64,000 bases of DNA from Massariosphaeria phaeospora (taxonomy: Eukaryota; Ascomycota; Dothideomycetes; Pleosporales), in the NCBI GenBank assembly GCA_011032825.1, contig JAADJZ010000026.1, positions 1-64,000 on the forward strand, read 5' to 3'. Each line of letters opens with the position of its first letter. Within the stretch, counting starts at the first letter, position 1. This document shows, in pieces, positions 54,814-64,000 of this stretch. A program made the position numbers and the translations under genes. Under the pieces are notes generated by a model. The model was given only the letters and a program-made list of their open reading frames with translations. It had not been told where the DNA came from and made no database searches.

Positions 54814-56328
54814 TCACTTGTCATCCCTGTCGTCCAGCCCCTCCCACAGTTTCTTCTTCTCATTTCCGCTTCTCGGCCACAAAGATGCAAACCACGACTC
54901 GCCCGCTCGACTAGCGTTCCGCTTCGCCTTTTCCTCCGTCTCGGCATCCACCTCGAACCTGCGCATGCGCTCCGCAATCCGCGCGTCCAGCACCATGTCA
55001 TCCAGCCACAACCTCTCTTTCTTCACAGTAGTACCAAGCCCGGGGCTTTCATCCTCGTCTTTGCGTTCTCGGACCGTTTTGTGCCATTCCGGTTCTTCGT
55101 GTTGCAGCAACCGCTGCTGCTCGAATGGGAGAGTGACACTCGCATCATCGCCCGCGCCGCTGGTGGAAGTGCTCGAAGCCGGGTCGGAGGGAAACGCGCC
55201 GCCGGCGTCAATGTCGAAGGGGCGGAATGTGCCGAGCACGGCGGCGGCGGTCTGCCGGCCGATGTCGTCGGCGACGTGGCGCCGGTTGAGGAAGCGGTAC
55301 ATGCGGGTGGGGAAGTTGAGGAAGCCGAGAAGGTGGGGGAATGGTATTACGGCGACAGGGCCGAGGGCGCGGGGGCAGTTGGCAGAGAGGGTTGACGTGT
55401 GGTAGTCGGCGGGGGAGTTGAAGGGAGGGGGTTGCTTCTTCTTCTTGGGCTTGGTTCCGTCTTCTTTTGGTTTTTCAGGCTCGGTTGGGAGGAGTTCCGG
55501 TGCGGCGGTGGGAGATGCGTCGTCTGTTGGGAGGGGAGGGGAGGGCCCAGTGACCGGACCGTCTGTAGCCGTTGTGGGTATTTCGATTGATGCGACAGCA
55601 CTCTCTGCAGCCGGCGCAGGAGAGTCTAGAGGGCCTAGCCACCCTTCATGTAGGCCCCGCACGTATTCTTTCCAGGTGTGTCTGCCAATGACTATGTCTC
55701 CACTTGGCCCGTCCCACTCCTTCACGCCTGCTCGTTTGCGCGCCTCTTCGACCATGTCGTCCAACTCCTGCTCGGGCACCTCTAGGCTTTGCTCGCCCCG
55801 CTTCCGCCGCAGCTTCCGTATCCGCTCCGCCAGCCCAGCCCTCACGTCGCCTTCCCTGCGGCCCTCGACGGCATCCCAGTCCAGCGCGGCTGCCACCAGT
55901 ATCGGCTTGACGTACTCGTGGAAGTGGTCGCGCGCCGCCACTAGCCCATCGGCCGGCGGCGCCGAAATATAAACGCTGACCTTGCGCGGCAGCTGCTGCG
56001 CGTCCAGCGGCTCCAGGGCGATGTGCTCGACGACTCGGGCCCATTTCTGCTGTATGCGTTTTTTCTGGCGGCGGTCGTAGACGACGGCGGCGGTCCAGGA
56101 GCCCGTGATGCTCAGGAAGATCATCCAGTTGCGCGACGGGAGCTTGAGGCGGAAGTTGGGCAGGCCTGCCGCGGGTTAGCATCGCGTCGCAGCGCTAGGC
56201 AGAGGGAGAGACGCGGACGCGGACGCACCCATCATCGTCCACACCGGGTTCGGGGCCCGCGGAGGTTTGGCGGGCCCATTCGATGCACCACTGGCCGTCG
56301 GTAGCGACTGCGTGTCTGGGGTGGCCAT
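54814..56328 (-). CDS. TIM54: Tim54, TIM22 translocase subunit (483 aa)
   Basis: Exon 1 is 56328-56229 and exon 2 is 56165-54814; the 63-nt intron keeps phase. The N-terminus is Pro/Ala-rich. GLPNFRLKLPSRNWMIF leads into one membrane segment (FLSITGSWTAAVVYD, ~50-65) and a basic RRQKKRIQQKW, the Tim54 signature. The soluble part has PRKVSVYISAPPADGL, HEYVKPILVAAALDWD and GDIVIGRHTWKEYVRG, then a low-complexity Pro/Lys linker and a conserved LGFLNFPTRMYRFLNRRH. It ends with a Trp/Lys-rich segment. Tim54 supports insertion of carrier proteins into the inner mitochondrial membrane. Confidence 0.92.
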
Positions 56329-57087
56329 GACGTGGTGGCGGCTGTGGTGCTGGTCGTCGCCGAGTACCTAACGGTGCCGGGCGTTCACGTCCAAATTTTT
56401 GTGGGAGGAACCGCGGAGGTTGTTCGGAGCAGGCCGCTCGGTGCCCCGCCCGCCGCTCCGCCCACCGTTCCGTAGTGACGCAGTCACCGGTCACGTGCTC
56501 GTTTATAAGCTAGAGGTTCTGGTTATGGCCCCCACCTGATAACGCCGCACGCCCAGCCACGCACGACTCGTGTTCGGCTATCACCAGCTTGGCTCTTCGG
56601 CACCTCGTTCATTGTTTATTGTTCACATGTCTGGGCTGTGCTGCCCTGTGTGGCACGCTCCCATGCCACTATTGCTTCCCTTCGCAAATTCATACTCCGT
56701 CTCCGTACGCATACTTTGTGGGGCTTCTTCCCATCATGGTTTCCTGCTGGTTCGTCGTGCGCTTCAGATCTCTCTGGAGTCTGGACGTGGAGACGACGCT
56801 AGGCGCACATGGCCAATGCCGCCATGCTCCTCACCAGCCCCTTCGGGACTTCAGCTGAGCCCTAGCGCACTCCCGAAGCGCCTCGTCGCCCGTCTAGGCC
56901 AATCGGCGGGCCCAGCTATGCCCCAGCTCGTGTTCGCGACAGCAAGGCTTCCATCGAATTTCCCACCTCGCCGAAACGAGTCGATCATGGCTGAAGGCGT
57001 GCTGTACACGGCTCCTCCTCCTGAGGGGAGACCTTTACTCTTCCTTGCCCCAACTTCTTCACTCGTTTTTTCCGACACGGTAACAAT
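56329..57087. other. Divergent intergenic region
   Basis: Promoters of TIM54 and the type I membrane protein gene. The plus-strand ORF crossing 56570-57334 overlaps the real exon 1 in another frame and is treated as chance. Confidence 0.5.
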
Positions 57088-58415
57088 ATGGGTATCTCGA
57101 TCAGGAGCTGCGCGGTCCTCGCGCTGGCAAGCACGGCGGTCCTCGCTGGACCCGTTGCTGGCCCTGTGCCTACTCCCGCCATCACTCCAGCTGCGATTCT
57201 GCCCAGGGCTGACTATTCGACGTTGGGATGGTACTCGGCTGCCACGAGCGACGGCGATACCATCTGTATGCTTCCCCTCGCACACGCGCACCTCGACTGG
57301 CTCCTTGCGATCGTATACTGACTTGCTCGCGTAGACTCGCCGTGGGAATTCAATGCTGATGAGGTCACGTACTCTGCCTCTGGCGACTTCTTCCGACGAT
57401 GTCCCGTTACAACATCGTGTACTATGTACACCGGTTGTTCGGAAGGGTATCTGATGGGCGGTGGCTCGTCTTCGTACTGGTTAGTAAGCTCTATCAGCGA
57501 GCAGAGAGCAGGCTGTTAACAACGTGTTTAGCGGAGCCGGCGGCGCGTCTGGATCGTTGTTCTGCAGTAACCACATCCTCTATACCACCATCGGCGCGTC
57601 CTCGGCGCTGAGCTGGTTTTGGTGCGATGAAGCACCGCTTACCGCATACACCTTTTATGGCGAAGAGCCCGCGCAACCCAGTACGTTCCGCCTGATTCCT
57701 CCCTAACATTGCGGTGCTGATAACGACCCTCCCAGGCTTCGATTCCTCTTCGCAAGTCCCCGCGTCTTCGGATGCCTCGACAACAATCAGTTCAAGCGAA
57801 CAGCCCTCCTCGTCTGTGTCGGAAACCGCCTCCTCGACAGCCCCGCCCGCCGCGTCTGACCCCGCGCCCCCTCCACCACCGCCTTCAGGAAGTAGCACAA
57901 ACGTTGGCGCTATTGCCGGCGGCGTTGTCGGCGGCCTTGCACTTCTTGGTGCTCTCGGGTTCGCCGCATTCTTCCTGTGGCGCCGCAAGAAGAACAAGAC
58001 CGCTGCCGCCGCAGCACCCGCCCCCGCGCCCGCACCGCCACCCGGCCAGCCTCCCATGGGCTACCAACAGACGCCTCAATCGCCCTACCAGCAACCCGGC
58101 TTCCCGCAGTCCCCGAATTCTGCCTTCGCTGCCCCACTAGCATACCAGGCCAACGAGCAGAAACCGCCAGGCGTTCAAGAGGCAGTTGGGTATTACTCGC
58201 CGCCACCCCAGCAACCACTGCAGCCACAGCAGTATCCGAACGGGCCGTACGACCCGCACCAGTCGCAGTACTACGGCGGCCCGGGGAGTCCGCCATTGTC
58301 GACCACGAGCCCGGGGCCTGGTCTCAGCCCTGGCCCTGGCGCTACGCCTGTGCAGTCGGTCGCGGCAGCACATCAGGCATATCCCCAGGAGCTGCCTGCG
58401 CTCGTACAGAAATAA
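57088..58415 (+). CDS. Type I membrane protein with Cys-rich ectodomain (383 aa)
   Basis: Exons are 57088-57265, 57335-57479, 57532-57680 and 57736-58415; introns of 69, 52 and 55 nt keep phase. A signal peptide (AVLALASTAVLAGPVA) is followed by a compact ectodomain with about seven Cys (CPVTTSC, GCSEG, FCSNHILYTTIGAS, FWCDE). Then comes a Ser/Thr-rich stalk, one membrane segment (VGAIAGGVVGGLALLGALGFAAFFLW) and a basic stop (RRKKNK). The cytosolic tail is Pro/Gln/Tyr-rich. The layout recalls fungal wall-stress sensors (WSC/Mid2-like), but the ectodomain is not a WSC domain that I recognise. Confidence 0.82.
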
Positions 58416-59595
58416 GGCTTAGGTGAATCGTAGGGTATGGAGATAATTCGGCAGGAGGTGAGGTGCGAGACGAGGGAGTTGCGCAGGTCCGGTTTTCGCA
58501 GCGCCGTGATACCTTTTGTTCTTTGGTCGGGTGCGTTGCATGCTAGCCCGTCGTTTTGTTTCGCGAGCGATATCGAATGGATTAGACGTCTCCTACCAGG
58601 CAAGGCAGTTAATGGGTTACCGTTACCTACCAACAAAAACAAAAAATCTTTAATGTATTTACCCTAGTTTATAGTATCCAGTACCCCTAATAGTGCTGTT
58701 GCGTACCTCCAATTTACCGCACTTGTTAACGCGCCCTTTAGTTCAGCAATACTTGCACACCCTCCGCCCCACCCTCCGCCCCCCATGATCTTATGCTTAT
58801 TTGAATGCTCTCTTCAGCTGAAGGCGAATGCTTATCTTTGAAAGCGAATTCTCCTTTTGAATGTGATTCCCAATTTTGCACGCTTTGTCTTGAGACTGAG
58901 CGTTGTATAACGCTAGTAATACCTATTCCGTATTAGGACAATGTGTCTGTGGCGCCAAGTATCTCTACAGACCGTGCGCTCGCCCCGTAGTCGATGAGCG
59001 ATATAAAGTAGATCCCATAGCATCTGCAGACAGTACCCAATCGGCAATACCAAAGCAAATCGCATCACAGCGTAGTAGCATATCGATCATTCCCCCACAC
59101 GCACCGATCCAGACCGATAATCATTCGTCCAATCTCTACGGAGATGTCTCCGCTCCAACCCAATCGCCCCTAAACTACTCCCAGTAGCCCTGGTTGCTTC
59201 GCACACCACCCACAGCCACCAAGTGACATGCCTACTCTCCAGCAAGGCTCCTTTGCTGTCTAGGCGGTGTGTTTGAACTTTGAACTTTGGGACGACGGCT
59301 ATGGCAGCATGCACCCGTTCAACAAAGCAGGATTTTGTTGCGGTGGCTTATACCTTCTGGGAGTGCAGCGCTGCCGCTCTTTGATGCCCTTCGTGCGAGT
59401 CGCGGTATCTACCGCCCAGCTACGCCCGCAACGCGCCGTTGGAATGTTCCTTTTTGTAGTCGGTTTCGCAGGTATGCACTATGTAGGTACGTCCTCTTGC
59501 GTAGATAAGAGTGGAGTTGTGCTCCTCGCTCTCCACTCCTTCCGCGTTCCCCATACCTACCCACTCGCACTTTCCACCCACGCGGAACCGCTCCC
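58416..59595. other. Intergenic, nothing recognised
   Basis: Short ORFs only. A frame from 59267 to 59500 is open before the rhodopsin-like gene and includes a hydrophobic segment (MFLFVVGFAGMHYV), so an upstream exon of that gene is possible. Confidence 0.4.
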
Positions 59596-60783
59596 ATGGT
59601 ACTTGGCCAGCCCGAAGCCCTCATCTGGTGCGTCGTGTCCTGGACGGTCGTCGTCCTGCGCCTCATATCGCGGCGCATGCGGCTCGGCGGCTGGCGGCGC
59701 CTGCAGCTCGAAGACGCCGTGGCCGTGCTCGCCGTGCTCAGTGCGTCGGCGCTGATGGTGGTGCTGGACGGCGTGCAAACGTACTGGCCTGCGCCGGGCC
59801 CGCTCACCTCGTACAAATGGACGCCGCAGTTCGTCAGGAACCGCACGTTGGGCCAGAAGCTGCGGATTACGACCGAGGAGTTGTTGCTCGTTAGCGTGTG
59901 GACTACGAAGGCCGGATTGCTGCTCATGTATCATCAACTTACGGAGCTTACAAACCAGCGCAAGCAGGTCTTGTTTACGGCTGTATACGTTGCTGTGTCG
60001 TTTGTACGTCTGCCTTGTCCTTTCCCGTTTCCGTGCCCTTCTTAGCCATCTTTTACTTATCACCACCCATGTGCAGGTTGTCCTTGAGCTCGCGCTTACC
60101 GTGGGCTGGTGCCGTCCATTCTCCGAGTATTGGGCTATGATACCAGAGAACAAAGAGTGCAGAGTTTATACAAACTATTACATCATGCTGATCGCGTTCA
60201 ACGTGTCTACCGACCTCCTGATCCTCATAATCCCTCTACCGCTTTTGAGGTCGCGCAAAGTGGGGATCCGGCGGTCATGGAGAACGAAGCTTATCATCCT
60301 CGCCATACTGGCCTTGGGCGTGTTTACAGTCAGTCTCGTTTCTACCTTCCAAGTAGAGTCCTAGTTACTGACGTTTACGAGATAACCTGTAGCGTGGTGA
60401 GCAAAATCTTTTTCTTGCAGAAGCTCAGGAGCTTGGAGACGCTGTCTTGGTATACACGCGAGGCGTTCACAGCCATACTCTGCGCAAATCTGTCACGCTG
60501 TATGCCCGTTTGCCTGTACGCGATGGGGGTTCTGGTCAATGGGCACACGGCATGTTTGCGCAAGAGGAAGGGGAGTGCACATGTGCAGATTGGTGACGGC
60601 GACGGCGGAGTCGGCTTGTCCGACATCCCAACATCAAAAACGGCAGCGAAGAACCACCGAGATGTCTATGGAATGACGGACACGTTGTTGTCGACGACTG
60701 ATATTGAAGCGCCGGAGCCTGTTAGATACCCCAGCAACCCAGGGAGTGTGGGCACGACGACCTCGAGAGGCGGCTCGCAGTAG
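59596..60783 (+). CDS. Fungal rhodopsin-like integral membrane protein (about 340 aa)
   Basis: Exon 1 (59596-60003) and exon 2 (60077-60328) are joined by a 73-nt intron, and exon 3 is 60421-60783. The protein has the Pezizomycotina rhodopsin-domain pattern: a LEDAVAVLAVL segment, several membrane helices, GWCRPFSEYW and NVSTDLLILIIPLPLL. Then come RTKLIILAILALGVFT and the late WYTREAFTAILCANL. The tail is polar. The second intron is given as 60329-60420 (GTCAGT...TTTCTTGCAG) because it alone keeps phase, but it drops about eleven residues that the family would have. The alternative acceptor at 60392 restores them but breaks the frame. The start could lie in an upstream exon. Confidence 0.75.
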
Positions 60784-61551
60784 CTACGCGAATACCTAAA
60801 CGGCGATCAGCGTGTAGTCTTACACAAAACAGTAAACAAACGTATAATGACTTCAAGAAGGCACATTGGTGTTAGAATGGTGGATGAATTGTTCGAGCGC
60901 TGAAAGGGGCGGGGTACGGAAACCTTGGCCGCTGAGAATCGAGTCACACAGCCCGGGAAGATGTGCAGAGGCGACGCCAGGTTACGTGTTTGCGCCCTCT
61001 ATCCTAATGACATTGACATTTTACCACGAGTGAGAATGATGAAGGGTTCTTGTAGGTGGTAGTTTAACGTTCCCCCTCAGGACCCCCTTGGCGTGCGCGA
61101 AATGCTTGATTGGCTATATACTCAAGACAGCGGGCGGGGTACATTAGCGTTTGTTGCGGGGTACTCCAGCATCAATGCGGGCTACCCATTTACTCTACCA
61201 CTCTACCGCTCTACCAACTTATACGGCGTAGGAATCGGCCACAGAAAGACCACGACTATCACAAGTACGAGTATGGCAACAGGCGGAGTTCCGTGTTTTT
61301 GTTCTTCCTAACCCAGGGGCAAACCTGAAGGGGGGTGAAAACGGCGGGTATTGAAGCGATTTGTGTAGGGATGAGATGGGACGCTGGGAATTTCCGCGAA
61401 TCGGACGGGCATTGCGATGTTAAGAAGACTTCCGGTGGCGAAACAGTTGAAAACCCTGCGGACCATCAAGGCTTCATCAGAGGTATAAGAAGAGCATGGG
61501 CAACGGGTGCTTCACAGACCATGCAAACTACGACCCCACCAACTATCCACC
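60784..61551. other. Intergenic, promoter of the second pectate lyase
   Basis: No gene was recognised. GGGGCGGGGTA near 60906 and GGGCGGGGTAC near 61132 are a repeated GC-box-like element that includes CreA-type GCGGGG, in keeping with carbon control of a pectinase gene; this is inference. Confidence 0.4.
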
Positions 61552-62427
61552 ATGAAGTCCACGCTCGCCACGCTCTCCCTTCTCGCCACCACGACGCTCG
61601 CGGTACCATCGGCGACAACATTCCCCGCCGCGTCCGGCGAAACCGCGTTTCCCACTGCGCACATCGTATCAGGTTCCTTTGACGGAGAGATGCTGCGCTT
61701 CTCGCGAGACCGTACGCCCGCCCTCATCCATCCTTCTATCTTTCCATCCCCACGCCGCTGACCCACCGCACAGCCAACACCTGCCGCGACCAAACCGAAA
61801 CAGGCGAAGCCGACGCCATGTTCATCGTCGAGCCCGGCGGCGCCATTTCCAACGCGATCCTCTCAGCCGCGCAAGCCGAAGGCATCCACTGCCGCGGCGC
61901 CTGCACGCTCACAAACGTATGGTGGGAAGACGTGTGCGAGGACGCAGCGACGTTCAAGCAGGCGGCCGCGAACGCGACGTCGCGCGTTGTGGGCGGCGGG
62001 GCGCGCCGCGCCGCCGACAAGATCTTCCAGTTCAATGGCCGCGGCACCGTCGCCGTTACGGACTTCTACGCTGAGGACTACGGCAAGCTGGTAAGGAGCT
62101 GTGGGGACTGCGGGGCGAATGGCGGGCCGCGGCATGTGGTTGTGGAGGGCGTGGTGGCGAAGCAGGGCGGCGTCTTGTGTGGCATTAATAGTAACTATGA
62201 AGGTATGTGTGTGGGAAGTTGTGGTGCAATCGCTGCATATGGTGTGTTTGCGTGGAAGCTGATGTCTGCGTCTAGATACGTGCACGATTACTGGGTCCTG
62301 CCAGAACAGCGGGAAGAGCTGTGACAGGTATACGGGGGTGGAGAAAGGCGATGGCAACTCGGTCAAGATTGGGAGCGGGCCGGATAATTACTCGTGTAGT
62401 GTTGATGGGTTTACTCGGACGTGCTAG
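61552..62427 (+). CDS. PL3 pectate lyase, diverged (246 aa)
   Basis: Exons are 61552-61711, 61774-62202 and 62276-62427; introns of 62 and 73 nt keep phase. A signal peptide (TLATLSLLATTTLAVPS) precedes the PL3 beta-helix: MLRFSRDPNTCRDQTETGE, AMFIVEPGGAISNAIL, QAEGIHCRGACTLTNVWW, YGKLVRSCGDCG and LCGINSNYEDTCTITGSC, ending in TRTC. It shares the central motifs with the PL3 gene at 53195 but differs in intron positions and in much of the sequence. It is therefore more likely an older paralogue from a different PL3 subclade than a recent tandem copy. Secreted, pectin-degrading. Confidence 0.92.
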
Positions 62428-62798
62428 AACTGACTCTGCGGACAACGGCTTGGTATCCATCTCAGCATAGCTATCGACATCATCATGCTTGTTGCAGGAG
62501 CTGCGAAACCCTTTAATATTCATATAGCCATCGACCTGATCGTCTGTGTATATACAAATTCCTCTAGAGCCTCCTATACCACAGTCAAATTTACCTAAGC
62601 GTGATTTTTCAAGTCGTATCGGGACGATGTAGTGGCTGCTGACCACCCTGGATATCCGGTAACGCCAACCCCGCTCACAATGATCGGAGAGGGATACCAA
62701 TAAGCATATCAACGATATTCCGTGCATTCAGTGTCTGAATATATTAAGTCTAAGTAAGAAAAGAAACATACGGCTTCGGCCGAATCCATTGAGCTCCA
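62428..62798. other. Convergent 3' spacer
   Basis: 371 bp between the 3' ends of the PL3 gene and the right-edge gene. Nothing was recognised. Confidence 0.5.
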
Positions 62799-64000
62799 TC
62801 AACCCGCTGGCACCGAATGGTCGAACCGATAACGCGGAAGCATATACTGCTCCCATGCCTCGCGAGACCATATCTGGACCCCCAGAACATTCATAGTCCA
62901 AACTAGGGCCCACTCTGCTTCCGACCAATCCCGTCCTTCCTTGATGAGCTCCTCGGTATCCCAAAGTTCGCCTGCATTGCCGTCCAAACGAAGAATGGAT
63001 GTACCCTGCACTATATCTCTGATAGCTTCAGAGAACCAAACTGGAAGGTTGCATGGGTAAGGGTATTGGGGATCCGTATCTTCGAAGCGCGAAGGAAACT
63101 CGGTGCGTCCGTGGCGGCGATAACATTCTATCATTGCTTCTTGCAGCCCAGCAGCTCGCTTGATCAGTCGCCACATCTTCATGCTCTTGGCCGCCTTCAT
63201 CTCCAGCACTATTGATAATGCTTGTTGAGGCATCCCGTGAGATGATAGCAGGAGTATTTCGTCGACCCAAAGAACGAAAGCTTCAAGACATTCACCTCCC
63301 CCAAGGTGGTCATCGAAGTCTAACTCGATGAAACTCCAGCCTGTTGGCATAATATTGGTCCATAATCCGATTTGAACCTCAATGCGGAGACGCGGGTTGT
63401 CGACACAGTATGGGATGAGGCCACGTGAATGACATTGCGGAGCTGAGACAGCTTTGTGCGTCTCTTTGATGACAATCCTTCGTAGCTGAGACCTCTGCCT
63501 GACAGTAAGTTTCTGCAAGAAGTCAATCGCAACGGCCGTCGCAGAAAACCACCACTTCACATCCTTGTATTCGGAAAGCGGTATTCTGAATTTGGGCCTC
63601 AATAAAGCTTCCAGCTTGTCGAGTTCAGCCTGAGTTGGTATGAACCATGGCGGAGGACGTCATAAGAGCACTTCACCTAGCGAGTCTCGAAGAAAAGGGT
63701 AATCCCTCAACTCCCGCTTGCAGATCTCCCTACACGGAAACGCTTTGTATATGAGCGGCATGAAATTGCTAGGTTCCTGTGCTTGTACATGCTCCACTAT
63801 CAATTGTAAGGCGTCGTTTATGGTCTCATCCCTAGGTATATCAAGACCGTACCAACATTCCATATGACGGGCTCTTTGCATAGTGACTCCAAAGAATCTG
63901 TTCACACTCGGGTAGCGCTGCTCCAGCTCCTGGTGTATTTCCGGGGTGTTGCACTCGGATGCAAAGAGAAGCATCTCGAGTTTAGTCTTCCGTACGTGCT
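62799..64000 (-). CDS. 3' part of an unknown fungal gene, with one in-frame TGA or a 42-nt intron
   Basis: The minus-strand frame is open from the right window edge to TGA at 63660-63662 and continues in the same frame to 62799. The distal part has ECNTPEIHQELEQRYPSV and RHMECWYGLDIPRDETI. After the TGA comes RPPPWFIPTQAELDKLEALL and a long helical protein with many Trp. A GT-AG pair (GTGCTC...AACTCAG, 42 nt) would remove the stop and keep phase, but it is shorter than the other introns here and has a weak donor. No domain was recognised. The 5' end lies outside the window. Confidence 0.55.

Noticed and set aside
54808..55405. Two overlapping 195-codon plus-strand ORFs
   Set aside because: Both are antisense to TIM54 and neither has protein-like conservation.
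56570..57334. 254-codon plus-strand ORF upstream of the type I membrane protein
   Set aside because: It overlaps the true first exon in a different frame and has no domain, whereas exon 1 has a good signal peptide and splice site.
1..64000. RIP as the single cause of all premature stops
   Set aside because: TAG at 10968 and TAG at 44733 fit CpA-to-TpA, but the TGG-to-TGA stops change a C in CpC context, so classic RIP does not explain all of them.
1..64000. tRNA genes, rRNA and CRISPR arrays
   Set aside because: GTTCGA-like motifs occur but without a matching acceptor stem or cloverleaf that I could fold by eye, and no regularly spaced identical repeats with unique spacers were found.

Overview
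The window looks like nuclear DNA of a filamentous ascomycete (Pezizomycotina). Genes lie on both strands at eukaryotic spacing, most are split by short 49-119 nt GT-AG introns, and the content is typical of such fungi: HET-domain genes, a Zn2Cys6 regulator, an AA9 polysaccharide monooxygenase, PL3 pectate lyases and a SLATT_fungal membrane protein. Saprotrophic or plant-associated Dothideomycetes would fit the wall-degrading gene set, but I cannot name a species. I found no rRNA, no CRISPR array and no tRNA that I could defend.

Region 1 (1-18.2 kb) looks like a conflict or self-recognition neighbourhood. It holds a divergent pair of intron-poor, bacterial-looking genes (a partial gene at the left edge and a GH25-like/propeller protein). 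These are followed by a two-exon unknown gene that shares a 167-bp promoter with a 1250-residue ankyrin-HET protein, a decayed HET-TPR gene, a 1300-residue A-T-R-R NRPS-like enzyme (probable glycine betaine reductase) and a SLATT_fungal two-TM protein with a charged coiled coil.

Region 2 (18.2-31.5 kb) is gene-poor. It carries two MITE-like elements with TA target duplications, a five-exon AA9 enzyme, AT-rich DNA with broken ORFs, a membrane-anchored lectin-like protein and a GPI-anchored fasciclin protein. Upstream of the fasciclin gene is a tandem array of CGG-N10-CCG palindromes, next to the 3' end of a Zn2Cys6 regulator gene.

Region 3 (31.5-47.4 kb) is mainly housekeeping: the Zn2Cys6 regulator, SGT2, TMA20, a multi-pass membrane protein, a small GPI protein, kynurenine formamidase BNA7 (with an apparent G-run frameshift), a mitochondrial stomatin-like protein, and two related LPRELRD (F-box-like) genes, one clearly degenerate.

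Region 4 (47.4-64 kb) holds an Old Yellow Enzyme, a third LPRELRD gene, two PL3 pectate lyases, TIM54, a type I membrane protein, a fungal rhodopsin-like membrane protein and the 3' part of an unknown gene at the right edge.

AA9 and the two PL3 enzymes would act together outside the cell on plant polysaccharides. SGT2, TMA20, TIM54, the stomatin-like protein and BNA7 are conserved core genes. Several accessory genes carry in-frame stops or frameshifts, so decay of recognition-type genes is a theme of this window. All exon coordinates were worked out by hand from splice consensus and reading phase.
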